From Ephemerocybe angulata (taxonomy: Eukaryota > Basidiomycota > Agaricomycetes > Agaricales > Psathyrellaceae), in contig JAACJK010000227.1 of NCBI GenBank assembly GCA_013368325.1, positions 248,001-312,000 of the forward strand: a stretch of DNA of 64,000 bases, given 5' to 3'. Below, piece after piece: positions 12,570 through 23,229 of this stretch (its first letter is position 1; every line of letters begins with the position of its first letter). The notes under the pieces were generated by a model, which saw only the letters and a program-made list of their open reading frames with translations, was not told the origin of the DNA and did not search any database. The translations under genes were made by a program, and so were the position numbers.

Positions 12570-13569
12570 AAGCGTCGGCTCTTATACTTACCTCTCGTTC
12601 TGCTTTTTCTTCCAATCCCCACATTCGATGCTTTACCTTTGCGTCTCTTCGAGCTTCCTTTATTCTTCCTTCGTCGAATTATCCCTTGCTTCAACTTGTT
12701 CATTCGTTCGTTCGTGATGGTCGCTTTTGAGTGCTCGTACGTCCGTACGTCCCGTCGTTTGTTCGCCCCTTCCGCTCGCTTCTCGATGTTCGTCGAGCCC
12801 ACACTTCTTTGATGTCGTTCAGCCGTTTTCTTTCAAACCGTATATGCTCGACCTTCTGTTCTGGATTCAGCGCTTCCTTTCAATTCTACTTATTTCGTGA
12901 CCACTAACCGCTAGTTTATCTACGTACGATTCGCCGTCCGTCCGAGTAATCGCTCGTTCGGCAATTCACGCGTAATATAAGTAGACAGACAGATTCCGTG
13001 TTTAGTGGGTGGTTGAGGTCGCCAACCCGAATATTCCTTGACTCGGGGGTTAGCGCATAGACAGACGGAAAGCCACCATGTTTCGGCGGGTGTCGAGATG
13101 CAAGACGCAACCTCGCGGTCCTTGTGTGACTGGATGGTTGTGCGAACCGTGTGCTTCTTAAGGTCGTACCTTGGCCTTAGCGCTCACGCTCGGCTGGACT
13201 GGCTCCTGTGTGTCCGAGACTTGGTATTCATCGCGAAAGGCTGGCGACGGGCGTACCCGTTTTCGCTCTTGTCTTCCTCGTTCGTCTCATCGGCACATTT
13301 TATCAAACAGAATATAATACATTTCCAGGGTACACAGAACAACACACGAGAGAACACAGAGGAGTGAGGAAGATGGCGTTTGGGGGACATATATAGAAAA
13401 GGAAACCCTGGGTCATATATTAGTAGATCACCTCAGAAGAGGAGGAAATGCGCACATGTCGTGGGGACATGCGAGTCGTATGGCTCAAGGCCGGCGGAAC
13501 TCCTAGTCGGCGAGTTCTTCGACTGTGTGGAAATTCATGAGTTGTGAACGCGGGATACATGTAATGAAC
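12570..13569. other. CA copy B intron remnant and intergenic DNA
   Basis: 12570-12830 resembles the long CA intron, with TTCG/CGTT-rich words such as GTTCGTTCGTTCG. From about 12900 to 13569 I see no coding support on either strand and no sign of the missing CA exon 3. Confidence 0.5.
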
Positions 13570-15320
13570 CTACATCTGGACTCGGATTGGGCTTGTTCCC
13601 GGATCCTTTCCTAGAGTGCAAGGAGAAGACCAGAGTGTGAGTTATCTGGTTTCTGGGTGCTGTGCTGGAGGTATTCGAATCGAAACAGGACCTACCCACT
13701 GTAAATTGAAAGACCCAGCGCCGTGAGCACCGCACGCTTCATATCGGAGGCGAAAAGGACTTACAGCCTGTAAAATGGGAGACCCCGATCCGTAAGCACC
13801 GCACGCTTTGTATTGGGTGAAACGGGACTTACTTCCTGTAAATTGAGTGGCTCCGATCCGTGAGCACCACACGCTTCGTATTCGGGGCGAAACAGGACTT
13901 ACACGCTGTAAAATGAGAGGCCCCAATCCATGAGCACCACACGCTTTGTATCGGGGGAGAAAGAGGACTTACTTCCTGCAAATTGAGAGGCCCCGATCCG
14001 TGAGCACCACACGCCTTGTCTGGGGCGCAATGAGAGACTTACAAGCTGTAAATTGAGAGGCCACGATCCCTGAGCACCGCACTCGTATCAGGGGCGGAAC
14101 GGACTTACGGCCTGTAAATTGAGAGGTCCCGATTCGTGAGCACCGCACGCTTCGTATGAGGGGCGAAACAGGACTTACTTCCTGTTGAGAGGCCCCGATT
14201 TGTGAGCACCACACGCTTTGTATCCAGGGCGAGACGGGACTTACCATCTGTAAATTGAGAGGCCCCGATCTGTGAGCACCACACGCTTTGTATCGGAGGC
14301 GAAATGGGACTTACAAACTATAAATTGAGAGGCCCCGATCTGTGAGCACCACACGCTTCGTATGCAGCCCGAAATGACATATCGAGGTGAGGTGGAGATA
14401 TGTTAACTCACCGTAGTAACGGGCTGCTTTCGCATATGGCGAAATTGCAAAACCTCCTCCGGCTCTTCTACCACGACGGTGCCCCCACGCCTTGCTTTGG
14501 GCTTTTCTGGAAGAATATAACGAGTTGCACACCGCCGGCTGCTTCGACGTCAGGACATTGGAGACTTTCATGTAGCTCCAGGGAGAAAGGACCCACCACA
14601 CATGCCACCCCTGGTCTACATATGTCCCAAGCTTAGTCCTCCCACATTTTGGGCACATTCTATCCAGTTCCTCATCCAATTTTTGTTCGATTAGCATAGT
14701 CATCACCAGCTGCTCACGTTCGTCCCTAATCTTAACCCAATCCTCGGCACTGACCACCAATCCATCGTCTGATCCTTCTGCCCGTCCTATGCAATACCGC
14801 CCCTGCGCGACACTCTCCTCTCCCAATTTTCCCTTGAAATGGTTGACTAACAACCGTTTCAACTGCTGTTTAACCAAATACCATCGATCGATGAGCAAAT
14901 CAGATATGAACGCCATTCCACATTACCTTGTAGGTCGGTACAAAGCTCCATGGGATAGTCAAGGTCTCTCCCAACGCATCGGTGAGGACCAACGCATTCT
15001 CATTGCTGTGACGAACGATCGCTGGAATGCTTCTTCGTATTTCAGCGGCGATAACTCTTCGCACTGGTCCAAATGAGTGAGTTCTTCATGGCAAAAAAGC
15101 ATGGCGGCGTACATTCCTCGTAGTCAATTCCGTGTTTGATCATGTTCCCCTGGACGGTGGTAATCGACAGTGAGCCGAACGAGTTGTTATGGCTATTGCA
15201 GAGGATTTGATGCGCCCGCTGGGTGACGATTCGTGTTGACTCTGGGCGTGGAGATCTCGTGGGAGAAGTGAGAGCGTCGAAACGTCGATTTTTAGGTGCC
15301 TTCCGAAGTGACTTAGGCAC
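13570..15320 (-). CDS. Ubiquitin-like (ULD-type) domain protein with intron array
   Basis: Supported exons: up to 15113 (start upstream not resolved), 14927-15063 and 14412-14865, joined in phase (EE-L-RRV; PTYK-QLKRL). The text NENALVLTDALGETLTIPW, then LKRLLVNHFKGKLGE, then GRYCIGRAEG and EDWVKIRDEREQLVMTM, resembles the ubiquitin-like ULD_2 region found in many Agaricomycete proteins of unknown role. A CPKCG motif follows the domain. The exon ends at a perfect donor (G|GTGAGT, 14411). Downstream lies a tandem array of intron-like units, listed separately, and then an acceptor at 13611 opening a short tail that stops at 13570 if the whole array is removed. Function unknown; the domain suggests protein-protein contact. 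The N-terminus and the splicing of the array are uncertain. Confidence 0.6.
13690..14412 (-). repeat. Tandem intron-like minisatellite with 3-nt micro-exons
   Basis: About ten direct repeats of 66-71 bp. On the minus strand, the strand of the host gene, each unit starts with a consensus donor (GTAAGTCC, once GTAGGTCC) and ends with an acceptor (TTTACAG, TTTGCAG, TTATAG or AACAG). Exactly three bases separate each acceptor from the next donor. Triplets in transcript order: TTT 14315-14317, ATG 14245-14247, GAA 14179-14181, GCC 14109-14111, CTT 14043-14045, GAA 13973-13975, CGT 13903-13905, GAA 13833-13835, GCT 13765-13767, TGG 13696-13698. Unit introns would be 63-67 nt, a normal size for this genome. 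Interiors are alike (GCGTGTGGTGCTCAC, GATCGGGGCCTC). The triplets differ while the splice signals are kept. Confidence 0.9.
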
Positions 15321-17471
15321 TGAAGTGCCGCGTACGCATCAATAGAGGGACCCTAAGATATGCATTCTGTGCACAACACTGACTGGCGAGCCTTCTCGGA
15401 CGAGGTAACTTCACGAGTGCGTTGCAAACGTCGAACTTGGCCGCTAGAGCGAGGATGGAGGAAAGACGAGAGGTGGGCTCAGACGGCCCCAATCACATAT
15501 GTGTGCATGTGTGCACACATGTGTGTACTTGCTGCCGGAGACGAAACGCAGTTCCGTGCGGCCACGATCTTGCGATAACGAAGTTTAATTTTGCCTCGAA
15601 CTCCGACCAATCTGGATCGTCGTATCTACAAGGACAGTGGACCTCAGGGCAAGGGAGACGCGAAAAAAGTGGTGAATAGAGTGCATATGCTGGTGGATAA
15701 GGCACTGCGGCAATCAATGCATCGGCAAGGGCTGTGTTCGGAACGCCCGCATAAAGTCCACGAGGCGATTCTTGTCACATTGCCATTTCATGAATTGAAT
15801 TGGCACGGCCAGCGATCTATACGTTGATGACGATACCCCGCGTCCAACCCAACCTCGATTCAAGGTGGTATCTAGGTCAAAAAGACGTAGAGGATAGCGA
15901 AGGCTGGATCTCGCTCGCCGAAGTTTGCCCATCGCCGGCGCTTATCTCTCTCGAGCGTCCTCCCACAATTCTCTCCACACCTTTCATCGCCGTAATCGCC
16001 TGCGTCCTAGCCTGTAGCTGTACGCAGCTGTATGTATAGACTAGGGATGGGGGTCATGAGAACCCTCAGCTTAAACGCCCTGTCAGGGGGACGCTCGCCG
16101 CCCACCTACCTACCACAACGTTGCTGGACTCAGGCGTCCAATTCGGTTTGCACCAGGAGTTCTGCTGTGAGGGTGGCTGGGTGCATGGACGTGGGGCCGG
16201 GATTGGAAGAATGAGTCGCGTTGCTTGAGGGTGGTACAGGCGCGGAGGGTCTAGGGCTCTAAAGGCTGTGACATTGATCATCTTCCTTACGTGATATGGG
16301 CAAAGTTAACAAGTAAAATTAAGCGCCCATTTCATTCCGAGTTGGTTCCGAGCCTTGCGATTAGATAAGCTCTATCTACGCTCCTAGATATCCCCAGAAA
16401 GACGTATCAGCTTCAACCTCTTTGTGTAGAACACATCTGGCACCGCTCTATTCTGCCTCCCGCAAAATATGAGAAAATATGATAGCAATTGTTATCGTTT
16501 TCCCTATCCTATCTCGACAATGGTAATAGTAAACCTCCTCCTGTGATGTATACCCCGGCAAAGGACGTCATTTAGCCACCCCTTCAGATGGCCCATCCTG
16601 CGACAATGCCACGCCCACACCGTCGCCCCCAGCTGCTATGCAAAAGGTAACATTTTGCTTCAGTGAATGGTCTCCGCAAAAGTTTGCCTTTTGGCATCGT
16701 CGAGATAGGGCCAGCGAAATAGAGATATTTGACAAAACGTTTTGCGAGAGGCAGAATAGAGCGGCGCCAGATGTGGAAGGTACTATTCTGCGTCGTCCGT
16801 ATCGTAGGAAGATCGATCACGTATCGTAGGCTATGGGCGCTTATCAAGCTGGACAGGAGCATGAACATGGAGTGCTTCAATGTTGTTCCTCTTAATGTGA
16901 TCCGGTAAAGAGCGGATAGGTGCATCCCGGGTAACTCAAGTACGAAGAGTGCTAGCACCCTGATAAGCTGCGTATGTTCAACTACGAGCAATCGAAATAA
17001 GCGCCCAGACCGAGTTTGAAGATGGCTTACATTCCCAATCCTAAACTTCCAAAGGCATTGTCTAAGCACTTCCGCAGCGCCAATTTGACTTTACACTTTC
17101 TAACTAGCTGTACGACCAGCAACATGTAAGCCCCCGTTGAACGGAGAGGGGCGTATGAGCCCGAAACGATGTAGTATGCTCAAGTAGCACCCACGTGTAA
17201 GACGCACGTCCTCAATGATCGCCCGACCAATACCATGATGGGTCCGACGAACCCCCACTACGCTATGCCTGGCAGCACTGCACTGTTTGACTGCAGTGTG
17301 GATGGATATTCGATCGGCGCGCAACGAGCGTATCCCTCCGGACCAGCATCTTCACAGAACAGAATGGACTACTGATAGTGCGGTGCTCGCTACACTACGT
17401 ATATTGATAGCGAGTTAGTCCAACCTTGCGTCTAACAATAATAAAGGGGAGTTTATAGCTGGCATTTGACT
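15321..17471. other. Intergenic region, nothing recognised
   Basis: No frame on either strand shows domain resemblance or a linked exon chain. A short self-complementary stretch of alternating TGTG/CACA lies near 15497-15530. The region 16.4-17.1 kb is slightly AT-richer. No RNA gene was identified. Confidence 0.4.
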
Positions 17472-18468
17472 CTATAGATTGGGAGGGTTGATGAACCCCT
17501 TGAAAAAAGCGAAAATCCTAGGGTCGATGCCGGCTGGGCATCCGGTGACGGATAGACCGGCGATGGTCCCGGTTTCGTTCATCGAGGAAGGAGACTAGGT
17601 GCACAACAAACAACCCAGGTCAGCACAGTTAAAAAATACTCGTTGAATGAATGGCCCTCACCTCAAAACTGATATCCGCCAAGCCTTGGTCCTTGACCGC
17701 AATGCTAATCCAGGTAGCGTATCGTGCTTCATCGCCGAGCATCTTCCCAAAAACAGTGGTGTATGTCTAAGCGACTGATAGTCAATTTCGGCACATCGCA
17801 GCCAGAGGTACGAAGAATTAAATGCTCACATCTGACTGGCTATGATCGAGGACTCCGACGTAGGTTGAGACAGCAAGGGCCTGGATCGCCTCACTCATGT
17901 TGATGAAGTCCTCGGTCGTTTTGACCGGGCTAGGAATCAGGATGGAGTGAGTACCCAGATCCCCAGGAGGTCAGGATTCGTTGCCAACGAGAGTCTCTTC
18001 AGACTCTCGTTGGCAACGAATCCTGACATTTTTTCAGAACCGAGTGGACACTCACAAAGCATAGTCGCAACCCACAGTGGAATCAGCTTGGCCGAGTTTG
18101 GTGATCTCTCCAACGAGGTAGTCGGAATGCGCTTTCGCACTCTTAAGGACCTGCTCGTATCCGACGCGCACGCTGTCTGGGTGCCCCGCAGCACGGAAGT
18201 CGTCTGGGGAGAGTAGAGAAAGGGAGGAGTCGTAGAACGACACGGCGAGCTGCTCGAGGAATAAGGCGAAGACGAGGAAGCTGGAGTCTGTCGGGAATGC
18301 CAAAGACGTCAGTATCACTGCGAACTTGGAGCGGGTGGATAATGCGCGTCCGCACGTACTGGAGTCGGTGGTTGCCACGTCCTGGCGCCGAGCACTTGAA
18401 ACTGTGGGAGTGGCGAGGGTAATTGGAAGGAGGGCAGCGAGAAGGGTGAGGCAGCGAGAGAGCTTCAT
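17472..18468 (-). CDS. Secreted ferritin-like domain protein, copy 1 (short)
   Basis: Five exons: 18360-18468, 18056-18287, 17830-17929, 17662-17766 and 17472-17594, giving 222 residues. The first four have exactly the same lengths as in the copy at 58991-60325. A signal peptide is clear (MKLSRCLTLLAALLPITLA). Residues 37-110 resemble the Ferritin_2 family (Rds1 / desiccation-related proteins): FALFLEQLAVSFYD, LSPDDFRAAGHPDS, GYEQVLKSAKAHSDYL. In such domains Glu and His side chains often bind metals; EQ and H are present here. The last exon holds 40 residues plus a stop, against 171 in copy 2. The text diverges after GLSVTGCPAGI, so the C-terminal beta-rich region is lost. A TATA-like TATAAGAAG lies near 18565. 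Intron 2 carries a perfect hairpin. Confidence 0.8.
17970..18027. repeat. Perfect 27-bp hairpin in ferritin-like intron 2
   Basis: Arms 17970-17996 and 18001-18027 are exact reverse complements with a 4-nt loop (CTTC). The hairpin sits inside intron 2 of ferritin-like copy 1 (17930-18055, 126 nt). The same intron in copy 2 (59836-59919, 84 nt) lacks it while the flanks align, so it is a recent addition to one copy. Confidence 0.95.
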
Positions 18469-18990
18469 GATGGCTAATAGAGTGGTGGTGGTGGTGGTAT
18501 ATGTGGCAATGTGCAACAGATGGCAGATAATGCGGTATGAGTTTCTATTCTCTTTCAAGGCGCTCTTCTTATAGCACCCCATCTTGACAGGAGTACCCCT
18601 CTCGCCGTTCATTAATTCTTTAACCACAGCTAGAGGTCGTCGTGTATGCGACAGTACAGCAGACCACTAGACCAGTACCTACTAGAAGACGCTTAGGCGA
18701 CTCACGCTTGATCATCAGGCTGGGTTAAGTTAGCGATCGCGACTGACGGTGGACAAGTGCGGGGCTGGGTCGAAGCTGAACCTAGTAAAGAACCTTCCGT
18801 CAATATCCGCGAATTAGGATTCAGTGTTTAGACCACTGCTTCCGCCAGAACTTGGGATGGGCGGCTATTCTGAGAACGGGGCGCCAGTCTTAGATTGTTC
18901 TACCTATAACTGCTCCCAATGAAAGAATTTGCGCATGTTATTCAGACGCCCGAAAATTCTTCTCAATCTGACGCTTGGAACGGCGACTCG
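18469..18990. promoter_or_regulatory. Ferritin-like copy 1 promoter and inversion breakpoint
   Basis: 18560-18760 aligns with the upstream region of ferritin-like copy 2 (gtcgtcgtgtaygcgacagtac, then gctgggttaa and cgatcgcgactg). Similarity to that promoter stops near 18757. Beyond it, 18765-18890 instead resembles the DNA upstream of the BTB gene at 58492 (ggtcgaag, accttccgtcaa, tattctga). The join is read as one end of an inversion described under findings. Confidence 0.55.
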
Positions 18991-19170
18991 CCTGCGAGGA
19001 CCTGACGGGCGCTTAAACGATCTCTCAGCTGACTTTGACGTCATACACGGAAAACTACATGAGGCGCCCTTAAACCCCGATATATACTGTAAGGAACGTC
19101 CGATAGTGAAACATTTATCGCATGGCTCTAATACTTCCACGACCAAATCACAGCACAGTACATCCCAACC
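18990..19170 (+). promoter_or_regulatory. Orphan BTB-gene promoter and leader
   Basis: Aligns with the reverse complement of 51425-51585, the promoter of the truncated BTB gene. Shared parts are a ctctcagctga block, a TGACGTCA site (19036-19043), a ggcgcc block, CCCCGATATATA (a TATA box, 19075-19086) and the leader ggctctaat-cttccac up to cacagca. The ATG and coding part that should follow are missing, so this is a promoter without its gene. Confidence 0.75.
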
Positions 19171-19311
19171 CCGAACCTCCAAGAATCCCTCAACAACCAA
19201 GCACACATTCATAAACCACACTTACATAGATTTTCTACTTACATCATCCCTTCACCCTTTCTCCCATAAATCTCCGAGCTCGCCCTCATCAACGCCATTC
19301 GCCTCTTCTAC

Positions 19312-21962
19312 CTACGCCCCCCGCATAGCAGGAAACCCCTGCACCCCGCCCGGCGGCGGCACCCATCCCGGCGGCCCCGCACTCACGCCCAAATCACTCA
19401 CAACCCCCGTCTCGAGGTCGTACACCCACCCGTGCACGTACACGGGGTGCAGCGGCTCCGAAGTGGAGAGGGCTTTGGCGTAGGCTTCGTGGTGCTGGAA
19501 TAGAAGAGAAGTGTGAGTTGGGGAGTTCGTGGATGGAAGCGGACGAAGGGAAGAAAGGGAGAAAGGAAGAAAGGAAGGAAGAAAGGAAGAGAAGGTGGGT
19601 TCGCAGACGCCTGGAAGGACGCCACGCAGGGCCGGCAACAACGTCCCCGTTCGACCGTATCCCGTCGAACGCATCCAACCCGAGCACCACGTGTGCCATG
19701 CGCTACGCTTCAAACCCATCGACCCATCACTCGATGCCTTCGCATTCGAAGTTTAAGATCGATCGTCATGCCAGACAGACAGGCACAGACACGACTGTGC
19801 ACGCAACGCGAGAGCCAGAACGAATGAACAAAGAAATGAACGAAAGGACGAATGAACGAACGGCTTGATGAATTAACAGCTAAACGAACGAGCGGTTCAG
19901 AAGACGAACAAGCCGAAACCAAAAAAAAAGCCCAAGACCAAACCCCAGCAGTAAAAGCACGCAGACAATATCGCACAGGCGATAACCACGAAGACAGTAC
20001 GCGAAAGTAAAGCGATAGCGGTAGGAGAGCAAAACGAAGCACACACTCCCCCCCCACGAAGCCAGGAGCAAACAACGAACGAACGAATCACCAAACAGTT
20101 CGCGAAACGCGACCTCAAACCGCACGCCCCAGGAAGGAATCTACCGCACTCCATCCACGGACGGGAGGCGAACGACCTAGAGCAGGGGAGAATGAAGAAA
20201 AGGGTGGGAGAGAGAGGAACGACAAGCACAAGCAGAACCAAAAACGTGAACTCCTTCGATGGCAGATCCAAACGCGAAGAGATGGACACGAATCTGAGCA
20301 CAGAGCGCCAAAAAGCAAAGCCGATCTATGAAGGTCACCCAATAACCTATAGCCGCCGAAACGCAAGAACGATCGCGCGAGGGCGCGACAGCACGAAGAA
20401 GAACGCACAGACGAACCCACACCCCGACCGAAAACTCGGGAAAAGAAGACCCGAGGGAAAGGAAGGAACGAAACCCAACACCCAAAACGACAAACCGACC
20501 GGACCAACCACCCAACCAAAGACCCAACGAACAAACGACCCAACCACCCAACCAACAACCCAACCAACAACCAAACGAATGATCGAAACTAGAACAATAG
20601 AGAACGAGAAAAAAGAAAGCGACTCACCTCCCTTATAACCCGACTCCTCCCAAGCCTCCACACATTCGCCTTCACATTCTCCTCCACAAGCGCCCTAAAC
20701 GCGCCATCATGCAACTTCACCTCTCCAATCTCTCCCTCCCCAGTCGCTGCATCATTCAGCTTCACCTCTCCAATCTCTCCCTCCCCAGTCCCTTCAGTCT
20801 TTTCAGCACCCATAAGAACGCGCGCTACGCGTTCCCTAGTCCATTCCGGAGTACCAGTGGAAGAAGAGGAAGAAGAGATAAGACGCTGCACACGCTCCCG
20901 GTGCTCGCGGATCTCCGGCCGGCCGCTCGTTTCGTAGATCTTGCGGATGGGGAGGATCCAGCGCTGCACTGCGAGGTCCGCGGGGGTCTCTTCCTGCGCC
21001 GAAGGCGTCGATCCTGAGGTCGTCGAAGACGAGCTCGGGGAAGCCGAAGTCGAGGGAGGCGCCGAGGAAGAAGATCCAGAGGAGGAAGGGGAAGACAAGG
21101 TGGAATGGGAAGAAGAGGAAGGATGGGAAGAGAGTGGGGACGAGGGAAGAGAGGGAAGGGTGGTATGCCCGAGCCAGCGCTCGGCGTAGCCTTCAGGGAG
21201 AGGGGCCATGCTCGCTGCGACGCCGCCGCAGCCGTAGTGGCCCATTATAACGACGTGTTTGACGTTGAGGGTTTTGACGGCGTAGGTTAGGACTGCGTTG
21301 CTAGATTAGGTGTTAGTATCATCCTCACACCAACCACACCAAGACCACCCAAGAAAACGAACGAACGAACGAACGAATCAACAAACGAAAGAAGGAAGGA
21401 CGACTCACGAACTAACATCCCCCTCCTCAAACATATTCGCAATATTCCCCGCCGTAAACATCGTCCCGGGATCCGCATCGAATATCGCGCCCTCATTCAC
21501 CCTACTATCGCTACAATCCACAATCATAAACGGCGGTCTCTGCCCCCGCAAGGCCAATCCCTCCAACAAGCCTGGATTGTCCTGCGACATACGCGCGCGG
21601 TACGATACGTTTCCGAGGTAGAGCTGTTCGATTTCGTGGAATTTGTCTGTTAAGGCGCGTTGGAGCTGCGGGCTGCGGCGGAGGTGCCAGTAGTTTGCGT
21701 CGGCGTTGAAGGAGGGCGCGTGGGGGTGGGGGCAGCAGGAAGATGGCACCCTGGGGCTAGCAGTAGAGGTGGGGGAGGGAGAGGGGGAGGGGAAGAGCTC
21801 GGACCATGCCTCGCGCCATGTGAGGGGCAGGGAGGCGCTCGCTGCAGTGCTATGCGCGCGCTTAGTGTAAGCGCGCGGTGCGAGGGGCGCTTTGAAGACG
21901 AGTTTGGCGGTGGAGATGGGCGCGCTGTAGAGCGAGGGGTTGAAGAGGGCGCGGAGGGGCAT
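19312..21962 (-). CDS. Beta-carbonic anhydrase, intact copy C
   Basis: Three exons, 21409-21962, 20628-21300 and 19312-19494, in matching phases, giving 469 residues. Beta-CAs interconvert CO2 and bicarbonate on a zinc bound by Cys, His and Cys. All ligands are visible: the IVDCSDSR motif (Cys, with the Asp-Arg dyad) in exon 1 and GHYGCGGV (His and Cys) in exon 2. The start at 21962 is chosen because copies B and D share it (MPLRxLFNPSLYS). The first about 45 residues are rich in Arg, Ser and Ala with no acids (KRAHSTAA), like a mitochondrial targeting signal. Exon 2 has a long Ser/Pro insert after the zinc site and acidic GEIGEVKL repeats, making the protein about twice the family's usual length. 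Exon 3 supplies the conserved VHGWVYDLETG. It is the only CA here likely to work. Confidence 0.88.
19495..20627 (-). repeat. Very long CA intron rich in CGTT/AACG repeats
   Basis: At 1133 nt this second CA intron is some twenty times the local norm. It is full of 4-bp words (aacg, acga, aacc), for example around 19860-19900 and 20490-20580. The equivalent intron of copy A (9057-10195, 1139 nt) has a similar length and texture; that of copy D (63612-63950) is about 339 nt. Splice sites are normal, so the bulk is internal expansion rather than a mis-called exon. Confidence 0.75.
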
Positions 21963-23229
21963 CGTGCGCTGGTTTCTGCTGTTTTCAGTGCTATGGTTCT
22001 CTTCGTTTCTCTCTTCGAGTTCGGTGTCCTTTGTGAGTGGGTAGAGTTTGGGTTGAAGGAGGGAGGAGGGGAGGAGGAGGAGGAGGGGAAAGGGAAAGGG
22101 ATCGACGATGAACGGACGGACGGAACCTGGAAGGAACTGCAACGGAATAGTGGGCTTCTTTGATGCCGTCGGGGATCAGAGAGAAAAATGATCAGCCAAT
22201 CGCGCGCGTTGGATCAGCGCGTTGGGATGTTGACGTCAGGCAGGCCAATGTGTTGGGCGCCCCCAAGCAAGCCCAAAGGAAGCTTCGTGTCGGAGGGTTG
22301 TGCTTAAACTTCGTAGCGGGGCGTCGGGGATGGGTGGGCGTGAGATGGTATCGTTCATATTTACGCCAAGTACTATTGGAACGAAGGATAAGAACCTGTT
22401 TACCAGCGTATGCACCCTCTCCACCTCTCCTCGCACCCTTCCGCGTCCCCGTCGCCGAGTTCCACTGTAATGGCGATTGAGGGCCATTCCTAACTATTAG
22501 GCCGTGTAGTTCTACTGCGCTTCTTTCTTTACAGTAACATTGGCTTGTGCATGATAACCTGCCAGTAAATGGCTGTGATGTATTTGGTAACCTCCCCCGT
22601 CTGACTGCGCCTGATCCATGGTGTGAAGCAATCCCAGCGCCGTCGGCTGGGAAGGCTGCAGACCGCAGTAGACTACGAGGGCTTCGAATGCCTTCAAGGC
22701 TCGACGTCCGGAGATCCAACACCTCACCTCGCACCTGGCAGACGCTTCGTCGTCGCTTCAAAGGGTAAGCCCTTGGAATCGGCGCTCGGACCTCCGTCCA
22801 CGATCACTCACGTACATAGCTAGACGAGATAGGGGGACGAATAAAATAGAATTGTTGTGCAACAGAGGGGGAATCGGGACGAGGGAGGGTGTGGGGAAGG
22901 TAACTAAGGAATCGCAACAGGAGTCACTATATAGAGCGTCGGCTAAACCCGACGGATACGGATAGGGGCCGCGTAGTGATTCACGCGTAGAGTCCCTTCA
23001 CCTTCCTTCCTTCTTCGAGGTATCCTAGTTTCTGTTCTGGTGTTTGGGGGCCGGGCATTATAGCATTGCGTAAATATAATTCAGACCCGATGTACGGTTG
23101 GCCGGACGGGCAAGGATGGATTTCCCGCGCGCCGTCCACACATGGACAGTTTCGCTACATTCTCCCGTAACAACCAGGGTACATATGGCTCTGAAAAAAA
23201 TGCTACAGACATATAAATATGGCTCATTT
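21963..23229. promoter_or_regulatory. CA promoter with CRE site, then intergenic DNA
   Basis: 21963-22330 matches, in inverse orientation, the region upstream of CA copy D (62000-62393): a C/T-rich leader, ctctctgatccccgacggcatcaaag, an AT-rich tgatcattt block, gatccaacgcgcgcg and a TGACGTCA site (22231-22238). That palindrome is the core recognised by CREB/ATF-type bZIP factors. 22480-23090 has no supported gene. 23087-23150 is a dispersed repeat listed separately. Confidence 0.55.
23087..23150 (+). repeat. Dispersed repeat with GGTTGGCCGGACGGGC core
   Basis: The core (23093-23113) recurs at 27879-27899 and, reversed, at 50988-51008. The 23 kb and 51 kb copies share about 60 bp, including a ggatttcccgcg-cgccgtccacac block. 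The 51 kb copy cuts off a BTB gene. It is probably an end fragment of a mobile element, but I could not identify one. Confidence 0.6.

Noticed and set aside
13642..14247. Apparent repeat protein on the minus strand (VSPVSPxIRSVWCSRIG)
   Set aside because: The frame runs across consensus splice sites in every unit and breaks between units; the intron-array reading explains all positions better.
20192..20638. Plus-strand Lys/Thr/Asn-rich frame
   Set aside because: Lies inside the repeat-rich CA intron and comes from the AACC/AACG repeats.
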